Below, in pieces: positions 49,394-61,729 of a stretch of DNA of 64,000 nt. The notes beneath the pieces were generated by a model. It made no database searches. It was not told the origin of the DNA and worked only from the letters and a program-made list of their open reading frames with translations. The first letter of the stretch is position 1; the number at the start of each line of letters is the position of its first letter. The stretch is from Mucor racemosus (lineage: Eukaryota > Mucoromycota > Mucoromycetes > Mucorales > Mucoraceae), in assembly GCA_027405735.1 (NCBI GenBank), contig JAPEHQ010000005.1, forward strand, positions 2,232,001-2,296,000, read 5' to 3'. The translations under genes were made by a program, and so were the position numbers.

Positions 49394-49649
49394 ATATTCT
49401 GAGTCAAAGTTTTAAGATTGTTTAGATGAAAAACCATTGTTGTAGTTCCTCTGTACGAAATAAAGTGTACGATTTTTTTTTTTTTGTAAAGATGTGTTTA
49501 TTTTTTAGAGTTTTACAATATATTTGAGTATCAAGAATATTTTTTTTTATATTGGTTTTTATTGGTTTTGACGATTATATAAATGCTTGTACATAATATT
49601 TATGCATCCATAAACTCATATAATAGGGCTTATTGGTATCTACCAGCAT

Positions 49650-50130
49650 CAATTTACCCCTTCAAAAAATATTGATTTTTGGTGGAGAAAAATGGAATTT
49701 AGTCAATTGCCAATTTCATTGAGGTTTGCCCTTGCATCTAGTCGTCCTGAAAATTCGGAATTACAAAAAAAATGGACAAAAGTTGGATTTTCTCGATGAA
49801 AAATGCAGTTATAATTATGGTCAAATACTCAAAATGTAGGTAATGATCCCAGGCATCATATGGTTACGTTAAAATTCAATAATCAAACCAAAAAGTATGA
49901 GTTTTGCCTCAAAAAGTGCTATTTTAAACTTATTAAATTAAGTAAAATTTTACTAATAACTTATGTTTAAAAATTGCATGGTTGGATGGAGAATAAAAGG
50001 TGGTGTCTAAAACTCTTATACCGCTAATTCGACTTACTATGCATTTTCTTTCATAAATGTGGTTTGAAAAAAATGGAATCATTTTCCATCAAATTTGTAT
50101 AATATATTTTAAACTCCGCACATAACTTTC
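49650..50130 (+). repeat. Diverged family A fragment, A6
   Basis: The order of landmarks is kept (AATATTGATTTTTGGTGGAG, TCCTGAAAATTCGGAATTAC, TGGACAAAAGTTGGATTTTCTC, GAAAAATGCAG), but similarity is clearly lower than among the other copies. This is an old remnant. Confidence 0.6.
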
Positions 50131-50929
50131 AAATTAGAAACGAAAGGTAATAATTGTAAGGTATATCCTTGTAAAAAGATTCTGGTTGGTGATGTAGCAT
50201 ATGTTCTTAGTTATTCAAACGTCTTCTCTAATTCTCTCTCTCTCGGAAGCAATTCATGTATTATTTTCTTTTAATTTAAGGGCTTATTTGATGATTGAAA
50301 GCAAAAATGTTGAAAAATCCGTATTTGCAGCATTGCTATTTATTCGTCTCCAAGCAATAATCTGTTTGAGTCATCTTTTGTATGAATTTAAGCTATACTA
50401 GTATAGTTGCTGTTGCTTACTGATTTAGTTTAAATCACGAGAATAAGGCAGTGTATCTAAGAAAGTTGCTTGGAACCCTTAATAATCATCATTGTAATTT
50501 TGAAGAAACCATCGTGTATCAAATCAGTGGAAAAAGACCTGCCCCCAATACCAAGGCTTTAGCGGTTAGTTATGAGTCTACTTAATTTTTCTTTTCAATT
50601 GCAATGATCATCCGTTTTTAACTTCGATATCCATCACAGATGTCGTAGAATTTTAATGAGAGATGGACAACTTTCTTTGCAAAATTGACCAATTTGTTGA
50701 ATACGATCAACATCTTCCTACAATTTCTATCCTTTCAGCACCTTTCTGCTATTGTTCAACAGGTCTATCCCGGGTGTTAAATCTATTAATTGATGACGTG
50801 AGGTATGAATCCGCGCACCAGGCCCCCACATTGAAAGACCAAAAAAAAAAGAGGTTCCGTACTTTGGTTATCATATTTATTTATTGTTTCCTCTCCCCAC
50901 TCTAAATTATTTCTATTTATCAACTAAAA
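50130..50929. other. 5' flank of the core protein gene
   Basis: No gene supported. Close to the ATG the leader is pyrimidine-rich (TTTCCTCTCCCCACTC). The short frame 50663-50905 shows no domain. Confidence 0.4.
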
Positions 50930-52628
50930 ATGGCTTCAAGGCTCCTTTCTAATACCCTTCAAGCTAACGTTGGCTTGACCAAGCAGGTAAAATCAATCAT
51001 TGAATTGACAGCTGAATTTTTCGCCCATGATTGGACTGACACCCTGTTATTTCTATTTTATTATAAACATTAGTTTGTTCGTCCTTTGGCTACCGCTGCC
51101 AAGCAAGCTTCAGCTACTCGTATCACTAACTTGCCTAATGGTCTTACCGTTGCAACTGAGGAAAACCGTTCATCTGGTGCTGCTACCGTTGGTGTTTGGA
51201 TTGATGCTGGTTCTCGCAATGAATCTGCAAAGACTAGCGGTGCTGCTAACCTTTTGGAACATGTTGCCCTTCAGGTAATTATATCTTTTATTTTTTATTT
51301 ATTAATTTCAATATAGAAGAGAAAAAAAGATTGCGGGAATGAGAGATATTTGGTTTTGGGGTTTCGACATTTGTAGATTTAGAAGCGATGATTTTTGGAA
51401 TAAAATGAAATAACGATTTTTTTGATTTAAATCAATAGGGTCAAGCTGCCAAATTTGACAAGATTGGTGGTGTTCTCACTGCTCAAACCGGTCGTGAAAT
51501 CACCTCTTACTCTGCCAAGACCTTGGGAGCTAACGTCAACGAATCTGTTGATATTCTTGCCGATCTTATCCAAAACACCAACATTGATGCTGCTTCTATT
51601 GACAAGCAACGTCAAGCTGTTTACAAGCAACAACTTGCTGCTGAGACTGATTACGAGTCTGTTGTTTTCGATCACTTGCACGCCACTGCTTTCCAAGGTG
51701 AAGGTTTAGGTCGCCCCGTTGTTGGTATCAAGGAAACCGTCGAACAATTGACCGCTGAAGATTTGCTTGCTTTCCAAAAGCAAAACTACGGTGCTGATCG
51801 TATGGTTCTTGTTGGTTCCGGTGATGTTGATCATGATTCTCTTGTTCGTCTTGCTGAAGAGAAGTTCGGTGGTCTCCAAACTGCTGCCCCTGTTGCCCAA
51901 AAGAAGACTACCTTCACTGGTTCTGAAATCCGTCTTCGTGATGATGTTTTACCTCAAGCTCGTATTGCCCTTGCTGTTGAGGGTGCCCCTTACCTTACTG
52001 AAGATTACTTCAACTTGCTCGTTATGCAAGCTGTCATTGGTTCTTGGGATAAGAGTTTAGGTGCTGCTGCCAACCTTTCTTCTAGATTGTCTACCATTGT
52101 CCACAACAACCATCTTGCCAACTCTTTCACTGCATTCACCAAGGGTTATAAGGATACCGGTTTGTGGGGTATGTATGTTGTTACTGAGAACAAGGATCAA
52201 ATCGATGATTTCGTTCATTTCACCCAAAAAGAATGGGCCCGTCTTTCCACAACTGTCACTGCCTCTGAAGTTGAACGTGCAAAGCAACAAGTTAGAGCTA
52301 GTTTGTTGTTGAGCCTTGATAATACCAATGCTGTTGCTCAAGATATTGGTTCTCAAGTTCTTGCTTCTGGTAAGCGTCTCACTCCTGAAGAGTTGAAGGC
52401 TTCCATCAACAAGGTCTCTGCTGATACTGTTCACAAGACTGCTAAGCAATACATTTGGGATCAAGAACTTGCTGTTGTTGGTCAAGGTCCTATTGAATGT
52501 TTGACTGATTACCTTAGAGTTCGTGGTTTCATGGCTTACAACAGGTAAATTTATTATGCAATTTTGATTTTTTATGTGTATACTGACTTTTTTTTTTCCT
52601 TTCTTTTCTTTTAACCTCTAGATTCTAA
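50930..52628 (+). CDS. QCR1: Cytochrome bc1 complex core protein 1 (MPP-beta-like, non-catalytic)
   Basis: Exons 50930-50986, 51074-51274, 51439-52544 and a 7-bp last exon 52622-52628 give 456 residues ending NRF. The N-terminus is a mitochondrial presequence (basic, no acidic residues, MASRLLSNTLQ). The M16 peptidase fold is clear: ITNLPNGLTVATE, GVWIDAGSRNE, DYESVVFDHLHATAFQG. At the zinc site the family motif HxxEH reads NLLEH (78-82), so the first His is lost and peptidase activity is unlikely. This fits a structural core subunit of complex III rather than the processing peptidase. Splicing to the tiny exon restores the C-terminal RF found in relatives; without it the frame ends at 52548 one residue earlier. 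Confidence 0.9.
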
Positions 52629-53023
52629 TTTATATATTTTTCCTCTAATGATAATAAAAAAAAAAAGACAATAAAACTTTCGCTTTCTCCTTTGACATGT
52701 AATAAAAAAATAAAACGTTTAAACAATACAAAAAAAACGGAGAGCTGTACATCCACATTTAAATGTTCAGATTTTTACATCCATTCATCCAATTTGATTG
52801 AAACAAAAATATAGATCTACTATGGATGTCCTTGAAGATGCATACAAAGTTTTTGATTTGTCACTCTGCTTTTGACAGCCCTGAAAATCCTTAGGCACAA
52901 GATTTCACTCCCAAAAGTTTAATTCACCTCCGCAAAACGAAATCAAATATCATGGCGCTACATGTCGCACGAATTATATTGATTTTCGTTTAGCATATCA
53001 AGCAAAAACGTGCATTAATTTAT
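52629..53023. other. Intergenic between convergent genes
   Basis: Shared 3' flanks of the core protein gene (plus) and the acyltransferase gene (minus). AATAAAA-type signals lie near 52655-52715. Nothing else. Confidence 0.45.
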
Positions 53024-54417
53024 TTACAATCCAAGAAGAGAACCGCAATATTGTCTAAGATAAGGAGTAGCAGCTAAAAAATTGTCTATGATAGGTCCAA
53101 GAGGAGTAAAACTCTGTAATTTGAACAATCCCCAAGGAGCAAAGCAGTTAAAAAACCAAGGGAAAGTAACGAATGAAATATAAATCACATATAAATGTCT
53201 TGCAAATCTTGTAATTGGTGATTTTACAATTGATTTAGGAAACATTGGCTCCAAGAAGTGTCCCATAGTCTTTTCTACGACGACTAATACGCCATGAAGG
53301 GCAAAGAAAGACATTTCATGGCCCATATATTTCTCAGTATAGAGTGTCCAGCCGGCATTACATAACACAATGTACTCATGGATAATACCAGATGCAACAA
53401 ATACAGCCAGGTTGGCTAAACCGATGGCCAAATGCTTGAATTTAGGACTTTTTTGGGTCATTTGACGAATTGAATAATATACAGGCTTAAAAGCACTGGT
53501 TACCCAGGCAACACGGAAGATACGATGCCAGCGATGTGACCAAAGATCTTCCAAAGAGATGCTTAAAAATGGATAATTCATCATAATCCTCCATTCATCT
53601 AAATTGAATGAGTTGAAAATTCTTTATATAGCAATATTCTATGTAAATTACCTGAAGCATAAGACCCATGTCCTACTACAATACAGTGAATCAATTGAAG
53701 AATTGACCCTGACATATTGAACAAAACTGTCAAAAAAGTAATGCCAAATAAAAAAAATATAAAAGCTTGCCAAGGATGATATTTTTGAATATTCAAGACA
53801 TCTTGTGAGGTAAAAGTTTTCAAATAGGATACACAAATATCATATGCTAATGCATTCAGTATGATAGATGGAAAAAGATGATAGAATTGCTATTGTAATG
53901 TAAGGTTTAGTCATTGTTACGTAAGCATTTGCGTTAGTTGGGTTCTACCTTGTCCTTAACTATTGTTTTCTTTTTATTATTTTCTTTGATCTTCTTGTCA
54001 CGTCTAATGCAAGACCATAATTCAGCATTAAGGTCAGATGGAGATATATATGCGTCCTTTTTATACAAAAATGGATGAACCCAAAAGATGTCGCTAAGCC
54101 TTTGGAACCCGGAGAAAGGTAATGCTTGACAAAGTACACAAAACATGTCTTTAAAAGAATCAGCAACACAATAAACAATAAACAATAAACAAACTTTGTA
54201 TAGTATTACCATCATTTTCATCCATATAAAGATATGGTATAGTAACTAGACATACCATTAACGGAAATGATACTACTTGCTTTATCCTTGTTCCTAAAAT
54301 ATGTGTAGGTATAGTTGCTAAAACATATAGAGCTATCATCGGTGCCAATGTACAAAAGGCAAATCGACCTAATGGTAAGACTGTCCTGCCCTTACCAACA
54401 ATTTCATACTCGTTCAT
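53024..54417 (-). CDS. Wax-synthase-like MBOAT acyltransferase
   Basis: Exons 54417-54210, 54148-53949, 53889-53652 and 53598-53024 join to 406 residues with frame kept at each of three introns (53-61 bp). The protein is very hydrophobic, with about eight membrane segments. Motifs of the wax-synthase/MBOAT_2 group: LEDLWSHRWHRIFR (231-244) and ASGIIHEYIV with the catalytic His near 289. The family transfers fatty acyl groups to alcohols or sterols in the ER; in fungi this group also includes terpenoid and toxin acetyltransferases, so the substrate is open. No biosynthetic cluster surrounds it. An upstream in-frame ATG at 54504 would add 29 residues; 54417 is preferred because the extension is Ser/Tyr-rich leader. 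Confidence 0.86.
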
Positions 54418-55879
54418 TCTTGAACATATAAATGAAAGAAAGGGTAAATATGTATAGATATATATATTTTTTTTGCTTGCTTTATTGAGCGCTTCTGAGA
54501 TCATAAAAGTTTCAAATAAATTTGGGGGCGTGGTTCAAATAAAAATATATGTGAACCTTTACATGTAAGATCCAATCCTGGGATTTCGACGACGCACAAA
54601 GCAAATCGAACGTTTTGTGGGCTTGATAACTTCTAGTTCTACATACAAGGCCACTAATACGACCATATTCGAAGGTATTGAATGATACCAGCTTCCAAAA
54701 TGTAGAATAATATCAAATGTCACTGAGTTTTGTATATATGATTTGTAAATCTATTTTGATGGGCATTCAAGCTCCATCGTTTCTCCAGCCCATGTCTGAG
54801 GTTAGAAGACTCCTTTATACGGCCACAGACAGCATAAATTTTATATGAATATACGACAATGGTATTAAGCTTTATTTAAATGTACTGAATGTCCCTGATT
54901 TCACAATAAGAATAATTTTTCTTACACAAGTTTGAACACATGAGGGATAGGAAGTGCTATGATTGTCAACACATTTGCATTCAAAAAGGCCTGTCTAATG
55001 AAGCTATCTTAAAATTGATGCATACAGAAACGATTTGTAATGGTATTTATTCAAGTGGCGAACTAATACATTGGTAAAATAGCTATTGATTGATTTCTTT
55101 ATTATATAAAATGGTAGCTTTTTAAACTTTGTGATTGGTGAAATGTAAACTCGGACCCATATATTTAATTAAACAAGCATTTTCCATAATGAATCAAGGC
55201 CTTCAATTACATTTAATATTCAATTTTATCATCATCTCATACTTGATGGCAGATCCATTCACTGACGTGCCTTGATTATTTTGCTTTGATTTACATATTC
55301 AACTGTGTGAATATTTGTTATAAGCAACAATTGGTCACAATTAAACATTATTTTCCTTCCATTTTTCTAAAATCAACTATTATATACCGGTATATGCATA
55401 TATATATTAATAATACAATATGTAAAATACAGCGCTTTGTTAGAATCATACATATTCAATTTAGAGCATATACTAGGAATTTACATGTTAAATAAAAATA
55501 TGAGGGGATGTGATACTACATGAGTATTCATTCTTTTTTGATATATATATAGTTTTTTTTTTTCATGTCCTCCTGAATATATAATGTCGCAATTAAAATG
55601 CGAATCATCTACATTTGACAAATTAGGAACTACATGAAAAGGTTAGCAGATTACATAATATTATTTTAAATATTGTAATATATAATTCTATACTATATAA
55701 ATAAATGTATGCTTGCCTAAAAAATATGTAACAAAAACCTATATACATATATCCCATACATCCTATATGAACAGTTCAGCCATTAAAAAAACAGTTGCTG
55801 TAATCATTATGCCTAGCGCTCGATAAACCGATTTCAGAAAAGTTAAATTCTGAAAAATTGCTAGTCTTCAAGATTGGAG
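54418..55879. other. Intergenic, nothing recognised
   Basis: AT-rich, with TA-rich tracts near 54460 and 55400. No supported gene or repeat. Confidence 0.4.
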
Positions 55880-56592
55880 CATCCCATGTTCTATATGTAA
55901 TTATTAACTTCATAATAAACATTTTTTAAGATATACCCTAGACACTACTAAATAGATATAAATTGGTTGCATTACCTTACCTGTTCCAGAATTTATTTTA
56001 TATCTTCCAGAAGGCTCAAAAACACGTAAAATTCACTGCATTTTCCTTAAAAATGGGGTCTCACTTTTCATCTCTGCTCTACTTTTTTTTTCACTAAACA
56101 ACACCAAGAAAAAATTACATGCCAATGTACCTGAGATTCTCACCTTTAATCCAAAAACAAGTATCCAAAAATATCCTATTTTTTACAGTTGGTATTAATT
56201 TTTCAGTGCTAAGGTTTCAGATTTTTTACGCGTATTTCACTGCTAAAGAATTGAAAAATTTGAGGCTTCATATCTCCAGAAAAAATTAAGCTATACTACA
56301 ACTTTTTAATAATAAAATTTACTTGTTTTAAAGTGCTCTATGACATATTTTAATATAAAAAAATTCTGAGCACTTTTATTTTTTTCATTTTTTTGGGCAT
56401 TTCTATAGTAGGTTTCAAAATATTGGATAAATTGAGCAACATTTTTTTTGCATTCATGTCATTACGCTCGTTAAGCTCTCTCGGACCCAATTTAGTTTTT
56501 TTAAAAATATTGGTTTTTCGTGGAGATATCCTCAAAAATGTGTGAAAAGGGTACCTCCATTTCTGGCTTCCATTTTTCCCTTATATACCCTC

Positions 56593-56812
56593 TAAAATGT
56601 CAAAAGAGTCTCTATGAATAATCTTGCCAGAATATTACACTTTTATTAACAATACATCCTTTGGATGTATTTATATACATTAATTATAACTATTACTAGG
56701 GTTTTACTATCTAAGAATATGATGTAAGTCAATGATCCACATTGATTTACTGTAACACTAATTATAGACTGTGACCTTGGATGTGAGACATAGGATGAGT
56801 ATTGACATAACA
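56593..56812 (-). mobile_element. Solo LTR, unrelated to the 41.7 kb LTR
   Basis: This 220-bp insertion is flanked by CCCTC (56588-56592 and 56813-56817). The empty site ATATACCCTCATCCC is present in copies A1, A2 and A8. Read on the minus strand it starts TGTTATGTCAATACTC, has a TATA box (TATATAAATAC) and then AATAAAAG, and ends GACATTTTA, giving imperfect inverted ends (TGTTATGTCAA / TAAAATGTCAA). Size and layout suggest an LTR, possibly copia-like. A short inverted-repeat transposon is less likely. Confidence 0.72.
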
Positions 56813-57492
56813 CCCTCATCCCAAATTCTGAATCTGAAAAAAATTGGACAAAAATCTCATTTTCTCTACAAACAATGCAGCTAGAAGATTCCGCAATAGC
56901 TCGATCGATAGATAATTGTTTTGCAAATCATTTCAGTTTATTATATTTTAAATATGCTTATAAAAAGTAATGTATATCTTCAAAAAACCTCCAAACTTTC
57001 AATTGCATTTTACGCAAAATTTAATGTGGAATGTTTTTTTGATCTTTATTTTGATGTATGCAGAATCCAAAACTGTACAAAAACCATTTAATATGCTAGG
57101 TAGATTTATTTTGCAGTTCATGAGCTTTTAAACAATTTTGTGTTTTAAATCATTTTTCGGTCATTTTTTCGAATCAATTTTGGAGCCCAGTTAGTATAGG
57201 TTTTAAGCTGTAATATAAACTAATATTTTAATTATCTCGACGAAAAATCAAGATTTTTTGCTGAAACAAAAAATGCAGAGTAGCAATCAATTAGACCCAT
57301 CTTCTGGATACAGAAATTAAGCCCAGGATAATGAGTTTTAAGTCTACAAAATAATAAACTATTATTTACAACCGTAGAAAAAAAAATCCATCCTTGTGAA
57401 TATTGATCCAATTAATCTTCAATTATACATGATGGTAAATTTAAATATATCTTGCATAAAAGCTTGTACTTCTACTTTCACAAATGACTGTG

Positions 57493-58152
57493 TGCTGAAC
57501 TAGGATACTATTTCCCCACATAAGAAATTAAATGTTATCTCACATAAAACCATGCTCTAATATTTCAATAGAGATAACATGAATTTAACAGTAAATACAG
57601 AAAGTATTAGTAATTTAACATATAAATAAAATAGACCGAATCATAAACAAAGCAAATTGATTCATAAAATAAGCTGAAGAAACACATAGATCAAAGTAAG
57701 GATTGCTCTATGCGGATCATTAACAAATATGCCAAAAACGGGCATTAAAAGACCGCCTTGATTATGTAAATCAAGAAGCTCAATATAAACTTTAAAATCA
57801 CAAACAAACTAATTGATTTACCAAAAAGAATAAACATATGGATATTGCATGAAGACAATGGAATCATGCTTCAATCATTTAATAAGTAGCATGATGATAT
57901 ATGTATGGAATGCAGCATTGTCTGATTCGCATGTTAAACATCACGGTTTGACAGAAGTCCTAAGTTGGTAATTCGGTTATTCCTAATTCTGATAGATCAC
58001 TGACAGTTACGGTGCAACTCCCAGATATAACAAAAGCACAACTAATATAAATAGAGTAGAAATATAGACCTATTGCACACTATCCATTTTTTGAATAAAG
58101 AAGGATTTAAACTGTATCTTTTTTCAAAGCTTTTATTCTACATTTTACTGCA
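57493..58152. mobile_element. 660-bp insertion of unknown class in A7
   Basis: Compared with copy A1 (continuous near 6820-6840), A7 has 660 extra bases between two GACTGTG words (57486-57492 and 58153-58159). The insert begins TGCTGAAC and ends TTTACTGCA, with TG..CA ends as in LTRs but no recognised TATA/poly(A) layout. No protein was seen. Confidence 0.5.
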
Positions 58153-58159
58153 GACTGTG

Positions 58160-58540
58160 AATTTAAGAAAACCATCAGCAACATATGATAGCTCTGTCCA
58201 ATAAAACCACCTGTTGTGTCCTATATTTTCGTGTTTAATAAATAATACTTAAAAAAAGAATATAATTAGAGAAGAATGGATAATGAATTAATTCTTCAAC
58301 TGTATAATAAAAACAAGATATCGTTTATTTAGATATAAAAGTATGGCCTTTTATATTGATTTGACATTGAGATCCTGAGATGTAATTTAAGGCACTATTA
58401 AACCATTAGATATGTTTGATAGTAATCTATGAATTGAAATGGATCAATTATAATTTAATCGTGCTTGCAGAGCTTATGAGTTACCTTGTTTTCTAGGCAG
58501 CGCTAAATGTACTTGGGTGTTGATTTGATAGCTACAGTAG
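58160..58540 (+). repeat. Repeat module B, plus orientation, 3'-truncated
   Basis: Matches 6840-7220 including AAAACAAGATATCGTTTAT and GAGATCCTGAGATGTAAT. It breaks off after TTGATTTGATAGCTAC. Confidence 0.8.
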
Positions 58541-60419
58541 CATTGCCAAAAAAAAAGAATAAATGCCTCAAGAGTTTTCTGCTTTATCAAATTATGTGAT
58601 TTAGTAGCAATAATTGCGCTTAACTATGCTTTTTGAACCTGTTGATGTTAGTAAGAATAATTAGTATTTTCATTTAAAAGTAAGCTCTGCTTCATTATAC
58701 ATTTACGTTCGCCCATTCGATAAATGTCATTGCATTTATTATTCGTTATATCAATCAACCAACTTTATCTTGGTTCGACACACTTGAAATTAAATGCCTA
58801 AATTATACTTGAGCCACCAGGTATCGCCACAAAAGAATATCTTACAGCTCGACGAAGCATCACAATTTGGATCATTTTTTTGTGTTCATAGATCTGAGCT
58901 CTCTCACACATTCATAGATCTTTGCATGAACCATATGTTTATCTGTAGTTCAATTTGACTGAAATACATTGAACGCCAACATCGTACTCGATAAAACGCC
59001 TTATTACTTTATTGCGAGTCAACACAACTAATTTAATGCTAGTTTAGCATCAGCAGTTGGATCGTTGGATCAGATAAATTTGAGATTAGACGACCCCTTT
59101 TAATAGTTTTGCATACCACCATGAGCTCATAATGGTCCGTTAATTATAGATACGCTAATCAAGGATGGTGAGTTAACTTTACTAATGGACGAACGAGTCG
59201 ATTAGCAGTAGAAACGAAATATCAAAATCAAATATAGCAATTGAATGAGCAAGAAACAATAAACCATGTAAATCAGCTTAATTGAATTATTTTAAGCGTT
59301 TTGAACTAAATATGCCTTTACTTTTGACCTATAAAAATTGATTTATTGGTACAATCAATTAGCAAGTAGACATTATGGTGCACCTTTGAGAGTTGGTAGT
59401 GGTATACAAAACAATTACCTTATTTTCCGCCTTCTTCTTGGCTGTTGGTCATTAAACAGAAACAAATATTTCTTAGAAACTAAATAGATAAATATGAGTT
59501 TATTCATTCATTCAAATCAAGTCAATGCTATATATTATACTTTTATCATTACCAGTTTTTCTGCAGGTAGATATTGACTTTAAACCAAGAAAGCATTGAT
59601 TATAACGTCCAGATGATGGAACAAAATGACTAAGTCTTGGATGTTTTTTTTTTTTGAAAAAAATATTACTGTTTAGGACACTAGACTAGACTGGGTACAT
59701 GTATTACGAGTAGAAGTGCTCAAATGGTTATTTAGACATGATTCTTAGCATAGAACGATGAGTATTATAAAGTGGTAATGATGTATTGCAATTTCATTTC
59801 ATTTAGTTATGTTACATTTAGTCTTTGATGAAATGGTGTAGCCTGAGATCCTAAAGTTGAGCCAATCATGAACTCGTTCCTGGGAAGGGAATTCAGCTAT
59901 TCCATTTGTATAAACATTCACTGTCTAAAGTTAATCAAGCATGAATATTCTATATACTTAACTTGGCCGCACCCTACTAAACTTGCTCTGGCCAATCTAT
60001 TATATTATTATGTAGTAATCAATTAGTTCCCCAAGACTATGAAATCATTCTTTCATACATTCTGTATTGTAGACTCTATATTCGCGCTTCCAAAACATAT
60101 AAATATCCTGAATCCTGATATCGCTCGAGATGGATTCATTATCTTTTTTACCTAAAATATACTCAATAAAGTATCTAGTTTTAACTTTATTTTCTAGTTA
60201 TTCATTGTGCATATTAAACAATTACAACGCGCCTTAACAATAATAGTCAATAATTTATTTCCAAAGAAACAATAAGAAAAACATGTAGTTTTACCTGCTA
60301 CTTGATTTCAGTTTATAAAGAATATTGGTCTTTTTGTTGTAGCTTTAAATATAATAAATAAAAGAGTCGAGGAAAGAATGGAGAAGAAAAAAGGAAAATA
60401 ATCCCAAATCAGTCAATTT
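58540..60419. other. Intergenic, nothing recognised
   Basis: AT-rich with only short frames. No repeat match, RNA or gene could be supported. Confidence 0.4.
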
Positions 60420-60793
60420 TGTATGTTACAAACAGAAATTTACAAAGACATAAGTACTTTTAGTGTTGCCAAACAGGTTGTTGTAATTATTATTCCCATT
60501 TGGTCTCCGAAAGGAGAACATGGGCAGAACTCTTTCAAACCCCAAATTTCAAATTGATATATCTTGTCAATAAGGCAATTGTGTTAAATCAGAGTAACTC
60601 ACATATGCTTTGAATCATTCAAATTATCTTCGTTATTAATTATATTATGATTGATGTACTTTAGTAAATTGACTAAAAAACCTTGATCTCATTGCTCTGC
60701 TCTTTAGCGCTGCCTGATCTGCACAAAACTGTTTATTCTATTCATCTGCGCAGATTTTTATGCCCTTGGGAAGCACAATTCGCCCATAGTGAT
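60420..60793 (-). repeat. Repeat E, copy 2
   Basis: Reverse complement of 38271-38665. On the minus strand it starts CACTATGGGCGAATTGTGC. Confidence 0.72.
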
Positions 60794-60839
60794 TGGCCAA
60801 AGTTAACCTAATATAGATTATAAAAAATTAGGCAACTAA

Positions 60840-61422
60840 ATTAAGGTATTAATTTTCTGTATTCCCAAGATGTGTCTAATTGATTGCTACTCTGCATTTT
60901 TTGTTTCAGCAAAAAATCTTGATTTTTCGTCGAGATAATTAAAATATTAGTTTATATTACAGCTTAAAACCTATACTAACTGGGCTCCAAAATTGATTCG
61001 AAAAAATGACCGAAAAATGATTTAAAACACAAAATTGTTTAAAAGCTCATGAACTGCAAAATAAATCTACCTAGCATATTAAATGGTTTTTGTACAGTTT
61101 TGGATTCTGCATACATCAAAATAAAGATCAAAAAAACATTCCACATTAAATTTTGCGTAAAATGCAATTGAAAGTTTGGAGGTTTTTTGAAGATATACAT
61201 TACTTTTTATAAGCATATTTAAAATATAATAAACTGAAATGATTTGCAAAACAATTATCTATCGATCGAGCTATTGCGGAATCTTCTAGCTGCATTGTTT
61301 GTAGAGAAAATGAGATTTTTGTCCAATTTTTTTCAGATTCAGAATTTGGGATGAGGGTATATAAGGGAAAAATGGAAGCCAGAAATGGAGGTACCTTTTT
61401 CACACATTTTTGAGAATATCTC
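60840..61422 (-). repeat. Repeat family A, copy A8 (inverted, truncated by an LTR element)
   Basis: Near-identical reverse complement of A7 positions 56520-57330. It stops at GAATATCTC where the Ty3/gypsy-like LTR begins, so the retrotransposon inserted here and the rest of A8 should lie beyond the window. Confidence 0.88.
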
Positions 61423-61650
61423 TGTAGGTTTTTGCCTATTATTTATGTTAAATCTCATTTCAATCCCATATTGAACCTGACATCCAAATGGAATTGAAAT
61501 GGTATAAATACTTTTAGAATCCAGGACCTGATGGCTCCTGGCTTCCTTTTTTAACTTAATAATAAAGACCCTACGTTCTCCGTGATATAATCGCTTGTAG
61601 TCTTTATTTTATTTGTATTGGAAATAATCGTTATCTACATATAACTCTCA
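61423..61650 (+). repeat. 5' LTR of a Ty3/gypsy-like element
   Basis: 228 bp from TGTAGGTTTTTGCC to TATAACTCTCA. It contains TATAAATAC (near 61505) and AATAATAAAGACCC followed by ACGTTCTCC. The limits were set by the junction with repeat A8 on the left and by alignment with the solo LTR end (TAAACTCTTA) on the right. The second LTR is outside the window. Confidence 0.82.
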
Positions 61651-61729
61651 TTTTTTTATATCAACGTTCTTGAACGATAGCTCGAATATTATTAAGATAA
61701 ATCCCCTGTAAATCTCGTCTATTTAAACT

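Larger units (their letters stand above)
55880..58160 (+). repeat. Repeat family A, copy A7, with two insertions
   Basis: Family A is read at 55880-56592, 56813-57492 and again from 58153 into module B. The piece 56813-57300 is nearly identical to the inverted copy A8 (60890-61350), which lacks the LTR insertion. Confidence 0.85.

Noticed and set aside
50663..50905. 80-codon frame upstream of the core protein gene
   Set aside because: No recognisable domain and it overlaps the promoter and leader.
50930..52628. Active mitochondrial processing peptidase beta subunit
   Set aside because: The first zinc-binding His of HxxEH is Asn, so a structural core subunit fits better.
56593..56812. MITE with short inverted ends
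   Set aside because: A 5-bp duplication plus TATA box and poly(A) signal in LTR order fit a solo LTR better, though not conclusively.
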